From Zeugodacus cucurbitae (Eukaryota; Arthropoda; Insecta; Diptera; Tephritidae): 64,000 nt of DNA. Position numbers and translations under genes: made by a program. Under the pieces are notes generated by a model. That model searched no databases. It saw only the letters and a list, made by a program, of their open reading frames with translations, and was not told where the DNA came from. The DNA lies in assembly GCF_028554725.1 (NCBI RefSeq), contig NC_071667.1:29593501-29657500 (forward strand), in the 5' to 3' direction. This document shows positions 1-12,089 of this stretch, in pieces (position 1 is the first letter of the stretch; each line of letters opens with the position of its first letter).

Positions 1-724
1 AAATCTATTGAATAATGTAATTATGTCGCGTACCGTTCAACCAAAAAGAATAAAATATTTTTCAGAAAATTAAATTTTTTTCTCTATTAGACCTTTGTTT
101 ATATGTATTAAGTTACTAAACCGAAAAATGCTTTCCCAAAAATATGTACACAGAATTCATATAAGAAGAAATTTCAAAATGTATTTAGAAAAAAATGTAA
201 AAACAGTTTTCCATAAGTTCCGCTACTATAGCTATGAAATATATATACAGTGAGACACACTCAAAATCGGGTTGCTCTGCTTAAAAAAATAAGTAATATT
301 TTTATAGATTTTCAAACAAGTTTGAAATTTCTGGAGTTTATTTAATTCTCAAATTATTTGAATATTCTATAGATCAAAAATCAAGTTTTTGAAGTTGAAA
401 CTCTTTCGCTAACTCCAATCGAATCTCTTCAAAAGACAATTGACGGAGCACCCGAATATTATATTTGTTTTTCTTAAGAAGTCTTAAGAAGTTTTTCTAG
501 GTCTATAAAAGGCAGTCTACAATTAAAAATTTTTTCTGGATAGCTACATACATATGATACCAATAAGTACGAGTAAATTAAATACTAGTTTGGAACATAA
601 CACAATAGTAGTCTATTGGAAATATTTAAGACATAATATCAATACTTATATGTATGTTAGTCTACAACAACAATATTCAACAATACTTTTTATAAAATGT
701 CTACGATTTTAATCGGATCTATAA

Positions 725-1318
725 TGGGCCTAATCATTGAATCCGTTTCGATCGAAAAATGGTTCGATTCGATCGAAAAATTCTACGTCGGCTTCATTGA
801 AACCGTATCGAAAATAAAATTTACGATCACATTGAACTCACTTACCGACTCGAAAAAATACATTCCGCGGCTAATAGATGTCGCTAATTACGCAACCATT
901 GAATCCGCAATATCGAAAATTTTGGTCGAAATCTATCCGTTGCTGAATGAGTTGCGGAAATGTAAAGGTAATAAACCATTTGGATGTTTTTATGTAAATA
1001 ATTACTGATGACGGACTAAATTAAGTTTTAAATGAGTATTTTAGAGACAAAAGGCAAAAACAGACCAACAAAAATAAATTAAAGATGTTTAAAAGCGATA
1101 TAAAGTTGCCCTCTCGAAATAGTGAAATAATTTTCTCGAAGAGCCTCAGGCGAATTAAATATTTTTTTTTTGAAGAAATTTCACAACAGCTAAAGGTCAG
1201 TTTTAATCTTTTGGAACAAAGTGGTAAAGCAGTTTATCGAAGATTGCATGAACATTTTTGATCGAAAATCTTAATTGTATAGAAATCGAATTCGTTACGG
1301 ATTCAATGATTAGGCCCA
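725..1318. repeat. Unclassified 594-bp element bounded by a perfect 22-bp inverted repeat
   Basis: The block opens with TGGGCCTAATCATTGAATCC (725-744, then GT) and closes with its exact reverse complement (1297-1318). Inside the left half, ATTGAA-A/T-CCG followed by a TCGAAAA-like sequence recurs at about 737, 797 and 898. This is the sort of subterminal repetition seen in cut-and-paste transposons. An open frame at 697-1008 runs through these repeats, but it is low in complexity and matches nothing I recognise, so I do not call it a gene. No clear target-site duplication is visible at the borders. I infer a small non-autonomous DNA element; the family is unknown. Confidence 0.45.
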
Positions 1319-4300
1319 ATTTAAATGATTTTGAGATTAATACGTTGTCTTTTAATACTACTTTTTTGTGAACAATTTTTCGAGATATTTATTCAGATTT
1401 TATCTTTAAGTTGTTCAGAAATGATGAGGTGGCTTTATGGAATTCGTGCTTTTTCAAGCTTAAATACGGTTTTTTTTAGAAAATTGCCTTTGGTCTCTTT
1501 TCTGTAACCTCACTTATACTAAACGCGGTAAAAATGTATTTAAAATATAAAAGTCGCTGAGCTGTACCAATTTCTATTTTGGTTCACTACTGGTCTAACT
1601 TTATAAGCTCGAAAAAAATAAGTATTGACAAATAAAAAAGCAGCGGCTTTGTTCTCCAGACTATGTTACAGATCTAAGCTAAAAACATATGGTTTGCTTA
1701 TAAATGAACCACACTATAGGCATCGGGCTTAGGAAAGCTTTCACAATAATATTTGCATTTTCTTATAAAATATTATATTGAAGAAATAATTTGAATTTTT
1801 TTTTTGTCTTAGTAAATTACTAAATATATACACATACATATATACTCACATGTGTTTGTGTTTTTGTAGCTCAATGGGATACTTTAAATTCTACATATGT
1901 ATGTACGTGTGCACACACAAATACAAACAGCATTCTCTTTTATATGCATAATTTCGCTTATTATGGTCTAATATTCTATTTCATTTGGATGAATTTTTTT
2001 GGAAATATTCTAAAAAACAGTTAAATTGTTTACATAAAAATAATTAAATATACGCGAGTACACTAAGGAACTTCAGCAATTGGACAATCGCAAAAGTTTG
2101 TGTTGCAAGTCTTCCACTTACAATAAACTAGCAAATTTACAACACTCACCAGAAATGCCTTTCGCTAACTGTTACATTTCTATGTGCAATATGTTATGCT
2201 TTTCTCCAAAGATTTCACGCAATAATGGCAAAAAAATCATTGTACTTCCACACTTCCTTACTATACGTAGTCCCCAATTTAGTTGTTGATCCTTAGCAGT
2301 TCAAGTATTCGTCCAAATAACTACGATTGGTTGATTCCACTTATGATACTCCTAGTACCAACATCTCAGTGAGCGTACTCAGCCTGAATTTGATATTTTT
2401 TAATAATTGCAAAATGGTGTATAAATATAAATCTCTTAGAAATGTTTGGCAATATTTTAACTTGCTAAACTAATAATCTCCAATGTTGTCTAACTCTTCG
2501 GGTTCAAACTGTAAAGCCATTGTTAAACTCCCGAAGCATCAACATTTTTCAGAAATCTACTAGCTTAGTCAAAAACCAAGTTCAACTGTTCAGTATTTCA
2601 TACGGAAGACTGTTGACTGTTGAACATACATAGTTGGATGTAGCAGTTCTAGAATACTAATAAGGGAATCATGGCAAATCTCTTAACAGATGAGTTAGGT
2701 AATTTGCTATCAAAAATGTGAAAAATATTGCGAAAAGTAAAGTTTCCCTCAAATTCTGCTGATAACGACTCACTTTTGTGCTTTTTTGATAAAAAAAACC
2801 TTTTATAAGAAATTAATTTCCTAATTAAAAAATTTTAATTTCGAAACACAGCATTAAACAATTTTCTATGTTTTCCATTAAAGCCATTACACTAGTAATT
2901 ATTCTATATTAAAAACTAATACGTAATACGTCAGCCTAGTGGACTGTTGTGGTCTTTTTTATGTAGAAACACCCGTTTTTTTATGTGTACTCGTGTGCGT
3001 ACAAGTATCTCCCGTAATTCCCGAACTATATAAAACAAAACCAAAATCAAACCATTTATATACATACATACATACATACATATATATAGCAGAAGCTGTA
3101 AACAGTTAGTATAGAAATGAATATTTTAAAGTTGGTTAACATTATTGAATTAAATTATATTAAATTAAAATAAAATAAACAATTAAAAAAACAAACGTGA
3201 ATCAATGTAAAATTAACGAGTTAAATGCATGAATATTTAAACAAATACCGTTGCTGCTGAATAATTAATTAAACAAACTAAACAAAACAACCATAAAACA
3301 AAACCCATAATAAATAAATCGTTAAATTTTGAATAACATTTATTGTATTAACATTTTACTAGTGTCATTTTTCAAGCTCCATATATAAATATAAAATACA
3401 TAGAAACAGTTGTAAAATGTACCGTTAAACCGAGCAGGAGAAAACATTTGAAAGTATTTAACGTTACTTATATATATATATGAATACACGGTTGATTTTT
3501 CTAATTTTCTATGAAGCAGATATTTGATATAATCATTTTATTGGAACTTTTAAGACTTTACATAAAAGAAAAACAAAAACAAAATAATGCAAATAAAAAC
3601 GAGCAAAGACTTGCAAAAGCAGTAAATAAATTATAAACAAATAAATACATATTGTATTAAACAAGTAAGCATGTATTGTAAATTTGTAATTTTTAACAAT
3701 AAAACGGTAATGCTTAGTAGTATAAGTAAGTATTTCCATGTGTGTCAAAGTGCAAAAGCCTCTCCTTAGTTAATACTGAGTAATTTTTTTTCATACGAAA
3801 CTGAAAATCTTACAGCACTTAATGAACTACTTTTCAAATTGTTCACTTCACTGTAACCTGTAAATTATTAACTCGATGGCTTGTTTTTTCAGAGTATCTT
3901 TTAACTTGAAACTAATACTATATCTGTAATTAAGAAACGATATTTCTCATACAAAATTCCTCTCTTGATAATCCGAGATTATAAAATTATCTCGTTTTAT
4001 ACAACAAGATTTTCGGTGTTATTCCTAGTTATATCGATAATTTTGCGAAGAAGAGGAAAAATGTCAAATGAAAATGTGAACAAAAATCGGCGACAGCGAC
4101 AGCGAGAGAAAGACACATTTGACAATTGATATTCTCATTTGGCTATATGTAAACGGTTAGATTATTGAACGAGCTTAGAACGAGATTATTTTCATATGTA
4201 AACATACTATAACTTCATCAACTTAAATACATATCTGATTTCTGTTTCCGATCTTTTAACTTGAAACTAACTTAATTTAACTTGCTTACTACACCTAGAT

Positions 4301-5459
4301 ATATCCGAGTTCTGTTACCGTTTTCACTTGCATTACTAACGGTATTTTCATGAACTACAGCTGCCTGTGCTTCCAAATTCTCAATAGAAATACAACAACA
4401 AATATATGTATAGTACAGTACAATATATATGTGTCAAAGAGTTGTCATTATAACGTAACGTATTTACACTAACAACAACACTAAACACTAATTAGATGCA
4501 TATATGCATAAATTCTATATGTACGTAAAATATATATACGTGTGTACAAGTGCATTTATGCACATTTGATGGTTTTCAGCTGTAAAACAAAGGAAGTGAA
4601 ATTACCGTTAAACCAATATACAATATATACAAACCGATATAAAAAAAATAGTAAAATTTGATATTTTCGATGTGAATTTATTGCATTGCATTCATTTTGT
4701 GTATTTGTATTGTAATTAGTTGATATTGTATTTAACAGTTCGTAATGTAATGATAGGTGATGCATTAATGCGTTAATTAATAATCTCACTTAGTACATAA
4801 ATACTTATCGATTTTGAAGAAACCGTATGGATTTGATGAAATATATGTATGTACTTATGTAAATCGGTAATTAAGTTATTATTGTTGTATTATATTAAAA
4901 AATAAAATAAATTAAGTGTTGTTATATTCTACATACGACATACATACAAACAAACAAACATTTACTACTTACATGCTCGTACATTAATTAATATGTATGT
5001 ACTTATGTAACTGTATATTTGGCATGTTTTGATAAAATTGCAATCCATTGTGTCAGTTCTTAATGCAAAGGAGCGCAATAACTGTACTTAAATAGTATGT
5101 GGTGTATTATGAGGCGTTGTGAGTGAAATGAGATTTGACAATTAAAATCTAAAACTAATAAAAGCACAAGTGATTTGGAAAAGTGGTTATGTCGGCTGCT
5201 TATTGTAAGATCCGTTGAGATATTTAATGAAAAATAAATTAATTGAGTTCATTTGTTTATGATGAATGCGCTGTTTTATTTATTCAATATGAATTCAGTG
5301 TATTTTCGAAAATATGTAAGCAGGGGGGAGCTTATGTATACTCTTAAAATTTCTAGAAACCTGCGAAGTTTTATTAAAGAAACTATTTAAACTATCGAAT
5401 TTTGTTAAGATAACACACACTCATATATTCGGTTAAAGTCATACTAGTCCAAACGAACG
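1319..5459. other. AT-rich intergenic DNA, no gene seen
   Basis: No open frame here has a convincing protein signature. The stretch is strongly AT-rich, with a CATA microsatellite at about 3061-3085, short TATA/TGTA runs, and an imperfect palindromic area near 4060-4125 where TGTCAAATG is answered by CATTTGACA. Confidence 0.6.
3061..3086. repeat. CATA/TA microsatellite
   Basis: Tandem ACAT units run directly into a short TA run. This is a simple sequence repeat of a kind very common in tephritid and drosophilid intergenic DNA. Confidence 0.8.
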
Positions 5460-5469
5460 AAATAATTAT

Positions 5470-6145
5470 AGTACATATTGGATGCGTGGGCACTCTTGCT
5501 TCCGTTGTCCATCTATGGGTCTCGAATGGAAGAATCTTTTCACTGGAGCCTGGAGCTTTTCACTCATTACGTACGAAATAGCCTAACCAGCCCGCATTAG
5601 TTCGATTTTTAATCGCTTAACTACATATATACTCGTTGTCGGAGATCTCATACAGTTTATGGTTCTATCTTCTTCGGTACTCCTCACTTATACGGTCGGC
5701 TCCAAAGTTCTTACAGGGAACAGTTCTCTTGAATGCTCCAATTACCTTATCGTCTCGGATTGTCATTGTCAATGCACTGGATAATAGCACGGGAATCATG
5801 AGAGACTTATAGAGCGTAAGTTTTGTTCGTCGAGAGAGCTTTTCAATTGCCTACCTATCCCAAAGTAGCACCAGTTGGCAAGAGTTATTCTGCACTTGAT
5901 CTCCGGGCTTAGATTGTTGGTGGCATTTATGCTGGTTCCAAGATAAACAAAGTCATTAACTTTTTTAAATGTATAGCTATCATCAATAATGTAGTTCCCA
6001 GTAGTTGCTCTGTTAGCAAGGCCTATGATGTCATACCATCCGCATATCCCAGTAGCATTGCGCTTTTAGAACAGATACGTAAGAGAGTGAATGACCCTGT
6101 CTAAAACATTATCTGGTACCGAACGGCTAGGAGAGATCCTAGCCT
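5470..6145 (-). mobile_element. Old, decayed RTE-like retrotransposon remnant
   Basis: Read on the minus strand, broken frames recover the downstream part of an RTE-clade polyprotein. The order is a segment like RITLANWCYFGIGRQL, then SLMIPVLL, then a VIGAFKR-like segment, then EEYRRR..NHKLYE. These align in order with the C-terminal third of the intact RTE protein at 36287-39346 (SLIIPVLL, LGVFERK, EYRRRWNDELYE) but are much more diverged and full of stops and frameshifts. I see no endonuclease or YADD part. I infer an older, separate RTE lineage from the younger copies elsewhere in the window. The borders are approximate. Confidence 0.65.
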
Positions 6146-7289
6146 TTTGATATGCTCAACATCAATCTGCATAACTATATGAGTTTCCTAGGCATGCCAA
6201 ATGATCAAACGCAGAGGCACGTTATTATAAAGAAAATATTCCATCTGAGTTTCTAGAGAACATATTATAATTTTACATACATTTTTGGTAAAAATTTGTC
6301 ACAGATATTGAAGCCGTAATGTTCAACATCTGGGGCCTTGAAAAGTATAATAAAAAACAATTCAAACTTGGTTATTATCCGATTTCTTCGATTTTTATGG
6401 TGTTTGATTGGGTACTAAAGGAAAATGTCTCCAGTTAGTCTGGTTCATTTAATCTGGAGAACTATCAAAAAGTATCAATTATACTTGACATCAGACTTGG
6501 ACTTCACGTTGATTTCCATGGACTCTTTTTGTTTAAAAAATATTCGTAGACTTCTCTCCTCTTGAGCGAGATGCTACAGCCAACATACATATGTATATAG
6601 TTAGTAGCTTTGGTAGATCTACCCCAAACAAATTAGGTTTAAGTACCAAATAAAATGTGATACTCATGTGATTAAGCCTCTGTTTTGAAGCAGTACAGCT
6701 ATGGTTCTACATTGTGCTTCAAAACAACCAACAACGAAAAATGTAACACATCGGATGAGATCTTTTTTTTATGAAGATCACGGTAAATGTTTTTAGATCT
6801 ATGATTCCGTTTAATTGAAATGTCTTCTTGCCGAGTTCGAAATAACTGAATAAGGTGATATAGTTTCCGAAATGTGAATAAATTAATGGTAAATAAAAAA
6901 GGTTTCAAGATCGGTATAGGCCAAATGAGCATCTAAGATGATGTGTAGATGGAGTGAACATCCAAGAGAGGCTGTCACAAAAGACTAATCGTATCACAAG
7001 AATTGTAACGAAATGTTAGCAAATAATTGGAATTTCGCCCTCGATATGGTATATGTGTTATGTTTATGGCTATAAGTGATTTATAATAATTTCTTGACTT
7101 TAGCAGAACCAAAGTCCTGTTTGATCCAATGAGTGATCTTTGAGTACGGGTGCGTTAACTTTGGTGATTTTGAAGGAAATTCATTAACTGTCTCATTCGT
7201 TGTACTTCGCAAAAAATACAAGAAAAATGTGAAATCACTTAATTGATATGATGGGAGGAGAAGTGGCTGGCTAAGACATTCACCAGTTG

Positions 7290-8129
7290 GTGTGTGTGTG
7301 TACGCCGAGAAAATCACACAAGCGGCAGAATACAACAAAAAAACGAGTGGTCAAGTAGCTGGATGTTGTGGCAGCAGCAGCACATCGAGGCAACGACAAC
7401 AACCCCGTACACACACGTTAAGCAGATATTGGCAACAAACGATACAATGGCGACAGCGAACACACACTAACCCATATATCCACATATTCCGCTGGTTTAA
7501 CGGGGCGTAATGGCAACCATGGCAGCGAAGCAAACGAACGCAACAGGGCCAACAGCCAGCCGGCTTTGAAGGAGCCGCGTCAACAACAGTGCTTTGGAGA
7601 CATTCAACGGAAACGGTTGTTTACGACCGAGAAGAAAGTGAAAGCGAAATATACTTCGTCATTCAACACACATACGAATATAGTTACATACACATGCACG
7701 AGATTTTGACTCGTTGGGCATGCAAAATAAAAGTTGCGTACGCGAGTGTTTGAAAGCATGAATTAGTGCTTTGTTGAAAATATTAATTGATACTTAATTA
7801 AAGCAACAAGACCATTTAATTACGGTGTCTGCGATTGCAATCGGTGTTAAAGTTGTTTTGCGTTTGGCGTAAGTGTTAAATAGTTGACGGAAGAACAAGT
7901 TTATAGCAAAATTGTGCGCTTCTAAGAAACCATTAAATTATTTATTCAGATCAAGACCAAGAAGCGAATGCATGAAAACTACATTTTTTTTAATTTGCTG
8001 TGTGTTTTATCAAATATTTATGACTGGCTGAGTGATATACTTCAGTGTGTTCAATTAATTGTGACGATTTTTTAACAGTTTACTTATAGTAGATTTAAAA
8101 GCACAGTGGCTCAAAAACGTAATGGAACA
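7290..8129 (+). promoter_or_regulatory. Candidate non-coding first exon with splice donor at 8130
   Basis: This is an island of higher GC and CpG content with CAACAAC/CAGCAG stretches and few long frames, typical of fly 5' untranslated leaders. It ends in AACA then GTAAGT at 8130-8135, a good donor. The next sequence returns to AT-rich, intron-like DNA. It lies on the same strand as, and about 21.7 kb upstream of, the receptor coding start at 29804, whose first coding exon needs an upstream 5' UTR exon. The link is inference. The exon could equally belong to another transcript or not be expressed. Confidence 0.25.
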
Positions 8130-8424
8130 GTAAGTAAATAACAAATTGTTTCATAAATTTGAAGAAAAAAATATTTTCATTTTTAAGTATGCAGTGAAGC
8201 GTCCATAATCTAGTTTTTATGCAGATCTATTTGCCATTCTCAGCTTTATAAAGGAAATCTTGCGTTTCTCGTGGCTTTCTTTAGTTAAAAATTATAAATT
8301 TTGTAATTTTGAGTAACACAGTTACGATTTTTGTTCCACGCTCACTTCATGAAATTTGTAAAACACGTTCTCTTTCACACACACTGTTCCAGTTATTTAA
8401 ATTCCGTTTGATGATACTGAGCTT

Positions 8425-9358
8425 CTCCAATTTCGTTCAAATATTACTCTGAGGTAGATAGAAATACGAAATCGTCCTGGTAAGGGCCATAGTTGGATGT
8501 AATTTTTTTTTGGGAAGTGGGCGTGGCCCACCCTAAATAGGTTTTTTGTATATATCTCGCAAACCAATAAAGCTATATAAACCAAACTTGCTGCAGTCGT
8601 TTCTTTAGCCACTTCTTAATACAGTCCAAAAATGAAAGAAATCGGATTATAACCATGCCCATCTCTCATACAAAGGTTAGGTTGAAAATTACTAAAAGTG
8701 CGTTAACTCACTAACGAAAAACGTTAGAAAAACTAAATTTTACAGAAGGAATAGCAGATAGAAGCTGCACATACCATATCTCAGGAACTACTCGACAGAT
8801 TTCAATGAAATTTAGTATATAACACTTTCTTGACACCCTGATGACAGGGTGTTGAACTCCATCTGATTCGTTTACTTTATAATATATACATTAGGAAAAA
8901 ACGAAGATAGGGAAATAAAACTTTACACAAATACTGTATTTGAGCTGTGACATCACTTGTGGAAAAATTGTCAAAATCAGACCATGACTTTTCAAGACCC
9001 CTGCTATCGAACAAGAAGAACTCAGTGCCTTAAGGTAATTTTTCACTGAAAATATCGGTATATCCCTCAGATAATTTAATGTAATTCAGAGGAAATTTGT
9101 TCCTCTAATAGTGTGTCTCTATCCAAAAATTAATGAAATGGGGTCATATTATCTCCTACCTCCCATATACCTGATTTTAAGCAATATATATAAATTTAAA
9201 TGAGCGTATAGTCATCGATATATTGTATCTTGGTGGTGAAAACGAGTGAAATCGGTTCAGGAATTACCTCAGTCCCCATTTACTATTTATGATGATTTTC
9301 GTTATTCTATTGAACTTTATGCCTTATAGAATTGTAACGTAGCCTCTCCTTACTTGTT
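8425..9358 (-). mobile_element. Copy of the dispersed 'CGAGAGTATA' repeat family
   Basis: The sequence aligns with the copies at 26.6-29.0, 57.5-59.4 and 61.4-62.2 kb. It shares the segments GGTTTTTTGTATATATCTCGCA, GGCACTTCTTAATACAGTC-like text, 'TCGGATTATAACCA' and 'ACTACTCGACAGATTTC', in the same order. It ends in CTCTCCTTACTTGTT (to 9358), the family's outer end. The GAGAGTATAAAATG segment normally found just inside that end is missing. It has no coding capacity. Strand follows the convention that the unit starts at AACAAGTAAGG. Confidence 0.7.
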
Positions 9359-10310
9359 GTTTTTACTTTTCGTAAGAAGTTGGCAAGTTTCATCAGCTGA
9401 TTGCTATTTTTAGCAGCGCCATCTACCGTCGAGTGGTATTAATGCTATTTTATCAAAAAATACAGCCAATCGCAGACAAAGAGTGTTTATATAATTACAT
9501 AAACGGCCTTTGTCGCAGAGTTTCATTTAATTTTCAAGTTGATTATAATTCAATTAAAAATGTAGATTTTTATTTTGTATGGTAAATCGATAGTATATAT
9601 CCGATTATAACCATTAAGTATTAATACTGTTAAGATTGCAACAATTATGCCGACAAAATTCAATTTCAACAGTTCCGCCTCAAATACTGAATGATTTGAG
9701 AAACATGCAGTAAAACTGAAGTTCATCAGATCTCGCAAACCATGATTGGGGAAGTTGTGAATAATTTCGATTCTGAGTCATACTCTAAAAGTATTATACG
9801 TGCCATGCTTTATTTAGATAGTTTTTGTAAAGGAAAATAAGTTGATCTCGTTTGAAAATAGCTTTTTTGGAGTAGGCGTGGCTATGATACGCTTATGCCC
9901 ATTTTTAAATACATTTCCATAAAAATCAAAAGTGAAGTAATTAAAAGTTTGATAACCGAATTTGCAAGCCTGCTGGAGTCCCTTTCCCTACAGTCATTCC
10001 TTAGATCAAATTTGATCTAATTCGTAACTAAATTAAAGACTTGTTTGTTATGTTTCTAGTATTCGCGATTATATATTTCAATTGTAAGGATTGCCTCATT
10101 TCATTTTAGTATTTAATAGTCTTCCAAGATCAATTGTTGAAAAATGCTTATATATCTTTTCCAATTTCGATTTTTACTTCATTACTCAAATGTATAAAAA
10201 TATGTTTGAGATATATAAATTCACTTGTCGAATTCGTCACAATATTACAGTACATTTCGGCTTTTCTTTGATATTTTGCGGTGCTTTAGTTTTCTCATTT
10301 TTTAATCCCC
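9359..10310. other. No gene seen
   Basis: This is AT-rich DNA. A short patch at about 9875-9905 (GTAGGCGTGGCTATG) resembles the dispersed family's 'gggcgtggc' segments, but it is too short to call a copy. Confidence 0.5.
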
Positions 10311-10427
10311 TGTGAATGGGTGACGGACGCGCCGATTGATCATGTCGAAAATTCACTCGGACGTTTGAAATCACCTGGTGGAAGCCGAACACTTTTAAAC
10401 ACAACAATTAATAATGCTTGGAGACCA
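10302..10427 (+). other. Exon-like open segment of unknown identity
   Basis: An open frame reads LIPCEWVTDAPIDHVENS, then a stretch containing LGRLKSPGGSRTLL, and ends in NNAWRP exactly at a GTGAGT donor (10428-10433). The amino-acid composition is more protein-like than the surrounding AT-rich frames, and the donor position is consistent with an exon. I see no convincing acceptor directly upstream; CTTTAG near 10285 is weak. I do not recognise the peptide. It could be a true exon of an unseen gene, a piece of a mobile element, or chance. Confidence 0.25.
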
Positions 10428-11774
10428 GTGAGTTTTTTTTTTAATACAAAGCTTGGTCAACTACAGCTGTGTCCAAACATTAAAAAACGTGTTCATTCTC
10501 CGTCGTCACAATATTTATTGTTCATTACTGAAATTTATAAAGAATTTCCCATTGTTTAACATATTTTCTATATAAATATTCAAATGTTTCAAACGTTTGT
10601 ATGTACAACTGTATATCGCATTAAAAACATTAAATTGCAACCGAATTTTATACTCAGCTTGCTATATATAGCAAGTCAGCGTCATGGAAGACACACACAC
10701 ACGCACATACATGTTAACATATTGATGAACATCTGTGTTCTCTTGGCGCTAAATTGTTGCTAAAATGTTAATTATTCGTTTTTGTTTTTTTTTTGCTAAT
10801 TTGTATGGGTGTACATAAATAATGTGGCAGATATTTTCATAAAATATTGTGAGTAGGTGAGAATTTGATGGATTAAATAGTCATAGGATTGATGCATTGA
10901 GTTAACGAATTGCTGCAACAAATTATAATTTGCCAAAACTGCGCGCAATAAACTAATTTACAGGTAGGCGAAAGTGTATTTATACACATAGATATATACA
11001 TATATAACGGTATACACACAAGCATTCGCGTGTGCATTTTTGTTTATTGGAGCTTGACGGCTTTTGCATTTTATGTCATTATTTGTCTTAATGGCAGATT
11101 AAATGTGATTGTTCATGCAATTAAATCACTCGGATACACTAATTAGTTAGTCTGTCAAGTCCTATTTTAAATTTATTCATATACATACTAATGTAAATAT
11201 TTATTCTTCTATGCATGTTGAAATTACTACGACCGCATACGATCTATTCATAAAACATTATATTGCTTAACGGGTATGGTGCTTGTTTCAGTTGTAAGCC
11301 TACATGTTAACGGCTGAGGGCTATTATCAAATAATGTTTGGGCTTGCTCATCTGCTATCATACACAAAAACCTCAATTTGCTATTTTTGTCCCTCAGTTA
11401 GGAAACAGGGATGTTATTGGAGGTGTTTTTGTTGTCTACTTTAAGGGCCGCAGCATTTGATCTGATGTGGTATAAGTGTTTTAGTGATCTACCTTTTCCG
11501 TTATTCGATTAATGGTATATGCGCTTTAAATATCATTAGAAAGTATGTCAATGCTAAATGAGGTTTATCGCAAAAATAAATAATGCCATTAATATTTACC
11601 CAAGAACTTTAACTGAGAAGGTTTGTTGTCCTTAGTTTAAGGTTTGTACCTCGTTCAAGTTAAATTCATGACAATGAGTGCTTGCAAAACTGTCAATCGG
11701 CATTTGACATTCCCATAAAATATTTAATCTAAAGATAACACACCACCTCCAAAAAGAGGAAATTTATGGTATTT

Positions 11775-12060
11775 AGGTTAGGTTAGATTAAGGGGTAGAT
11801 CTCCGCAAATCGACTGTCCATTGTGACACCCGGAAAAACTTCTAACGGATCACTAAGACCCTTATATTGCGGCGAAGCGCTTGGACTCAATAATAGAGTT
11901 CTTAAGTCGGCTAATGTCGATTCCAGTCACTTCGCTGGGTTCGCAGAAAAAATCCCTACCTAGGTGCTTTAACCTAAGTCTGGCAAAAGCAACCTAAGGG
12001 TGCAGTGGTCTGGCAGCCGAAAACTGGAGTTAATTGAGAGCTTCCGACAGAATACTCCCC
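11775..12060. repeat. Possible LINE 3'-UTR-like repeat fragment
   Basis: The block starts with GGTTAGGTTAGATTAAGG and continues as GC-richer text (CCATTGTGACACCCGG, GTGCAGTGGTCTGGCAGCC) in otherwise AT-rich surroundings. This composition resembles untranslated parts of fly non-LTR retrotransposons, but no coding motif is left to prove it. It ends against an 11-bp inverted repeat with a C-run. Confidence 0.3.
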
Positions 12061-12087
12061 CCCCCCCCCAATTTATGGGAGTATTCT
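12049..12087. repeat. 11-bp perfect hairpin enclosing a 13-C run
   Basis: AGAATACTCCC (12049-12059) is answered exactly by GGGAGTATTCT (12077-12087). The 13-base C homopolymer (12057-12069) overlaps the left arm and loop. The run length should be treated with caution because homopolymers are a common assembly error. Confidence 0.7.
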
Positions 12088-12089
12088 TA

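Noticed and set aside
697..1008. A 103-residue open frame.
   Set aside because: It runs through the inverted-repeat element and its internal repeats, has low complexity and shows no family resemblance.
11778..11790. GGTTAGGTTAG looks like an insect telomere (TTAGG) repeat.
   Set aside because: There are only two or three units, and true flies lack TTAGG telomeres. It more likely belongs to a retroelement-like block.
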